Shown here piece after piece: positions 60,461 through 64,000 of a stretch of 64,000 nucleotides of DNA (positions are counted from its first letter, which is position 1; each line of letters begins with the position of its first letter). The position numbers and the translations under genes were made by a program. Under the pieces are notes generated by a model, which was not told the origin of the DNA, did no database searches, and saw nothing but the letters and a program-made list of their open reading frames with translations. Origin of the DNA: Streptococcus respiraculi (GTDB lineage Bacteria; Bacillota; Bacilli; Lactobacillales; Streptococcaceae); the NCBI RefSeq assembly GCF_003595525.1, contig NZ_CP022680.1, positions 1,390,001-1,454,000 of the forward strand, in the 5' to 3' direction.

Positions 60461-61801
60461 ATGAAAATCATCGTCGTAGGAGCATCGTTTGCAGGGATGA
60501 GTGCCGCTTTAGAATGCGATAAACTCTATCCTGAAGCGCAGATTGTCTTGGTCGATAAGGAAAAGGAAGTCGGCTTTTTTCCGAATGCACTGAATTGGCA
60601 ATTAAAGGGTGAGTTAGGGCATATCGAAGCCGCACGGAGTGATTTGTGGAGACAAGTGCAGCGGACGATGATTGATATTCGATTAGAAAGTACATTAGTT
60701 CAAGTGGATGCTGACAAGCAGTTGCTTTGGCTTCAGCAAGGCTGTCAAGTCATCGAAGAAAGTTATGATGTGCTCATTTTAGCCATGGGAGCAGGGCAAG
60801 TCTGGGAGGTCGAAGATGAGAGGCTAAAAGAGCGGATGTTATCGTCCAAGTATTTTTCAGATGCCCAAGAAAGCCAGAAAAAGATAGAAAAGGCTCAGTC
60901 TGTCATTATCATCGGTGGAGGACAGATTGGACTAGAGAGTGCAGAAGCTCTGAGCCAACGCAAGCTCTCTCTCAGGCTATTTGAAGCTGAAACGTCACCC
61001 TTAGCCAAATATATAGATGATGATCTAATGGTCGGTATTGAAGATGAGCTGAAAAAGCGCAAGATTGACCTACATACGGCAGAAATCGTAGAGAAAATTA
61101 GTGTGTCGCCTGCTGGTGATAAGATCAAGGTTGACACCTTAAAAGGCTGCTACGAAGCGGACTATTTGCTGGTGGCGACGAATTTTCAACCCAATACAGA
61201 TGTCGTAGCCGAAATCCTTGACCGTAATCCTGACAAGACCATTATCGTAGATGACTATTTGGAAACCAGCAAGCCCCATATCTTTGCGATAGGTGATTTG
61301 ATTCAACTGCCGTTCGCCTTTTTTGGAAAGGCGTATCTGCCTCTCATCAATCATGCTATTCTGACAGGACGCTTGGTGGCTTATAATTTGGTAACAAAAC
61401 GTCGACCATTGCAAGAAGTGCAACGAATTGTTTCCAGTCATCTTTTTGGCTACAATATTACGAGTGTCGGCTTGACGGAGCGTCAAGCGCAACTCTGGAC
61501 AGACGTGGATACGATTTTTTTACAAGCGCCTTTCAGCCAGTGGGAAGCAGAAGAATTGACCTTTAAACTGATTGTGCAGCGTTCAGACGGTCGTCTCTTA
61601 GGTGGACAGTTGATTTCCACCTCGCACCATATTCATCAAATGAATACCTTAGCTCTTGCCATTTCAAATGGGATGACAGCGCAGGATTTGGTGGAACAAA
61701 GTTGGCTTTGTTTGCCACGTTATACCAATCTAGTTCCTATTGTAACAGAAGCTTGCCAGCTCTATCTTCGTCGCAAAGAGGAGGCTGTGTATGAGGATTG
61801 A
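60461..61801 (+). CDS. NADH oxidase-like FAD/NAD(P) oxidoreductase without redox cysteine
   Basis: 446-residue member of the NOX/NPX/CoA-disulfide reductase family: FAD motif V-V-G-A-S-F-A-G-M, NAD motif I-G-G-G-Q-I-G-L-E and late FAD motif F-A-I-G-D. The active-site cysteine expected near residue 42 is missing; the stretch is V-G-F-F-P-N-A-L-N. The enzyme therefore cannot use the usual sulfenic-acid chemistry. The ATG at 60461 has a GGAGG site. The end overlaps the next gene by 11 bases. Confidence 0.88.
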   Translation: MKIIVVGASFAGMSAALECDKLYPEAQIVLVDKEKEVGFFPNALNWQLKGELGHIEAARSDLWRQVQRTMIDIRLESTLVQVDADKQLLWLQQGCQVIEESYDVLILAMGAGQVWEVEDERLKERMLSSKYFSDAQESQKKIEKAQSVIIIGGGQIGLESAEALSQRKLSLRLFEAETSPLAKYIDDDLMVGIEDELKKRKIDLHTAEIVEKISVSPAGDKIKVDTLKGCYEADYLLVATNFQPNTDVVAEILDRNPDKTIIVDDYLETSKPHIFAIGDLIQLPFAFFGKAYLPLINHAILTGRLVAYNLVTKRRPLQEVQRIVSSHLFGYNITSVGLTERQAQLWTDVDTIFLQAPFSQWEAEELTFKLIVQRSDGRLLGGQLISTSHHIHQMNTLALAISNGMTAQDLVEQSWLCLPRYTNLVPIVTEACQLYLRRKEEAVYED

Positions 61802-63263
61802 GGACCTTTTTGAAAAGCGAGAGCGGGCCATTTATCTTCTGGTAGAGCGTTTAAGGGATAGTCGAACAAGCCTCTCATTAAAGAGTCTATGCCAGGAATT
61901 GGAGTTATCACGTACGACCTTAGTTCGTTATATTGAATCATTTGACGAAGAAGCAAGACAGGACCAACTGGGTTTATCTTTTCAGGTCAGAGACGAAGAG
62001 GTCAGTTTTACGAAAAAGGATAGTCTATTACATGCGGAATGGTTAGCATATTTGTGCCAGTTTAGTACCAAATATCAGATTTTAGTCTATCTTTTTGAGA
62101 AGGAAGAATTTGTCATTCAGGCGCTAGCTCAACACTTGCTAATTAGTGAGGCCAGTCTCAATCGGCAATTAGCTGCCCTGAATCACCTCTTGCAAGATTT
62201 TCAAATTAGTATACGCAACGGTCGTCTCAAGGGAAGCGAGTTGCAGATTCGCTATTTTTATTACCAGCTCTTTTTGCAAACTAAGAGCTTATCTCATATC
62301 AGCACATGCTCACATTTCCGTCAGATAGCAACCTATCTTCCACTTTTTGAACGATTTTTTGATACCAAGTTCAATACTTACCAGTATCTCCAATTGTGTC
62401 TCTGGTTTGGGATTTCTCAGCGGCGCATGAGGGGACATGATGTAGATTTTAGTGAGTTAATCCAGCTGATGCAGCCCTATGTTGAGCAGAAATGGTATCA
62501 GGAATTGCGCTCCTTTGCCTTAACCCTTTATCAATATCAGCCTTCGACTGTCCGCGAAGGGGAGGTAATGAGTCTGTTTGCTTTTCTAGTTAGTCAATCC
62601 ATTCTAGCACCACCGAAGATTGAACACATCTTAGCCTTTGGTGGTCCGATTCGTGAGGCGACTACATGGTGCTACCAGACTATTCGTGAAGAAGTGGGGC
62701 ATCAGTTACCGGTCTATGAACAAATTTTATACTATCTCAATCAGTTATTAGGCAACGTGTATTTTTTCAAAGGAAGCCTGGATCAGATGGTCTTCCATGA
62801 AAATCAGTATCAAATGTCAAGTGCCCAATTCTTTTTGTCTACTGTTGTAGAGCGATTTTACCAGCCTCAGTGTCCAAAACTTATCTTTCAATCTGACGAT
62901 GAATTGGCTCATTTGGTAGAGCTTTTTGACTATCTCAAGCAAGTGCAGCCAGTAGTGGTGCGAATTGGCTTTATTTCCTGTCAGTCTCCAGTTATTGCCG
63001 AGCTAATTTTATTCCAACTGCAAAGAGAATTTGAACGAAAACAGGCTGTTGTCATTGAACCTTTTTCAGCTTCTAGTGATTATGACCTGCTGATATCAGA
63101 TGAGCCAGTTCATCTAGCAATAGCCTCTTATTCTTTCCATAGAAAGTTGTATACAAGTGATTTGTTGGCATTGAAAAAGAGGATTGCTGCGCTTCAGGAA
63201 GAAAAAGAAAAACGAGCTCATCGTCGTCTAGAAACTAGTATGTTTTCGATTGAAAGGCGTTGA
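61791..63263 (+). CDS. Mga-like helix-turn-helix transcription regulator
   Basis: 490-residue regulator with N-terminal HTH segments (S-L-K-S-L-C-Q-E-L-E-L-S-R-T-T-L-V-R and I-Q-A-L-A-Q-H-L-L-I-S-E-A-S-L-N-R), a PRD-like helical middle and an EIIB-like C-terminal domain. This is the architecture of the AtxA/Mga family. Located between the oxidoreductase and glpK, it may control glycerol use; this is inferred from position only. Confidence 0.88.
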   Translation: MRIEDLFEKRERAIYLLVERLRDSRTSLSLKSLCQELELSRTTLVRYIESFDEEARQDQLGLSFQVRDEEVSFTKKDSLLHAEWLAYLCQFSTKYQILVYLFEKEEFVIQALAQHLLISEASLNRQLAALNHLLQDFQISIRNGRLKGSELQIRYFYYQLFLQTKSLSHISTCSHFRQIATYLPLFERFFDTKFNTYQYLQLCLWFGISQRRMRGHDVDFSELIQLMQPYVEQKWYQELRSFALTLYQYQPSTVREGEVMSLFAFLVSQSILAPPKIEHILAFGGPIREATTWCYQTIREEVGHQLPVYEQILYYLNQLLGNVYFFKGSLDQMVFHENQYQMSSAQFFLSTVVERFYQPQCPKLIFQSDDELAHLVELFDYLKQVQPVVVRIGFISCQSPVIAELILFQLQREFERKQAVVIEPFSASSDYDLLISDEPVHLAIASYSFHRKLYTSDLLALKKRIAALQEEKEKRAHRRLETSMFSIERR

Positions 63264-63277
63264 ATACTCAAAAATAT

Positions 63278-63335
63278 AATAAAAAGGGTAGGACATAGCT
63301 TGTCAGATGAGGGCTAAGGTCTTACTCTTTTTATT
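63278..63335 (+). terminator. terminator after Mga-like gene
   Basis: AATAAAAAGGGTAGGAC pairs with GTCTTACTCTTTTTATT (two mismatches), a long stem with poly-T side. Confidence 0.8.
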
Positions 63336-63416
63336 CTTATCAAAAATTTTTTAGAAATAATATTTTTTGATAGGAGATAGGTGAGGAAATAGGTTACAAT
63401 AAGGATGAGAAGAAAA

Positions 63417-63430
63417 CGGAAGCGTTTTCA
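63417..63430 (+). promoter_or_regulatory. cre site (CcpA) before glpK
   Basis: CGGAAGCGTTTTCA matches the cre consensus TGNAANCGNWNNCA with one mismatch. It lies 30 bases before glpK and downstream of a TACAAT box at 63395-63400, suitable for repression by glucose. Confidence 0.75.
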
Positions 63431-63447
63431 AAAAATAAAAAAACTAA

Positions 63448-64000
<553 letters not shown>

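Overview
The window is ordinary low-GC chromosome of a Streptococcus. CiaRH, SpxA1, a sortase gene directly behind gyrA, a Mga-type regulator, cluster-less MutY and two-PstB phosphate transport all fit that genus. The gene set and repeats resemble Streptococcus suis and relatives, but I cannot name the species from sequence alone. There is no prophage, conjugative element, CRISPR array, tRNA or rRNA. The only intact mobile gene is one IS200-type transposase.

Layout. 1-5781: end of a GNAT gene, truB, ribF, a K+ channel, spxA1-UPF0223-suhB-rsmF. 5800-10860: pst operon (pstS-C-A-B1-B2-phoU). 11155-13198: ciaRH. 13442-15208: exported flavoprotein reductase. 15248-17131 (mostly minus strand): small MITE, P-loop kinase, rpsT, coaA. 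17228-24992: nucleoside scavenging operon (methyltransferase, pdp, deoC, cdd, lipoprotein and ABC transporter). 25057-25805: IS200-like element, followed by a compact three-way-junction RNA-like structure. 26198-30587: ldh (minus), gyrA, srtA. 30654-30992: BOX-like modular repeat. 31037-36499: radC, then a minus-strand block (glutamine amidotransferase, rex, two small conserved genes, cysteine desulfurase, prs, CYTH). 36582-40070: relQ-nadK-rluD-like-pta. 40060-43534: heterodimeric ABC exporter. 43793-44950: mutY. 44960-45706: protein-free locus with its own promoter and terminator. 45714-49319 (minus): pgm, ECF pantothenate-type S component, coaC, coaB. 49535-53059: fhs, lipoprotein, GNAT, AlkD. 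53239-55476: asd leader RNA, asd, dapA. 55785-60285: MerR regulator with cupin gene, second heterodimeric ABC exporter. 60461-64000: NADH-oxidase-like flavoprotein, Mga-type regulator, start of glpK.

How the genes cooperate. Phosphate uptake (pst), nucleoside salvage, coenzyme A synthesis (coaA, coaB, coaC and an S component, in two places), redox control (Rex, Spx, ldh), alarmone and NADP synthesis (relQ, nadK) and acetyl-phosphate metabolism (pta) are represented. The most unusual signals are regulatory or non-coding: six housekeeping genes whose ATG lies exactly 6 nt after a -10 box (likely leaderless mRNAs), a possible ~625-nt RNA with a duplicated hairpin module, a three-way-junction structure next to the IS, a tandem BOX-like array, and a MITE that supplies the end of a coding sequence.
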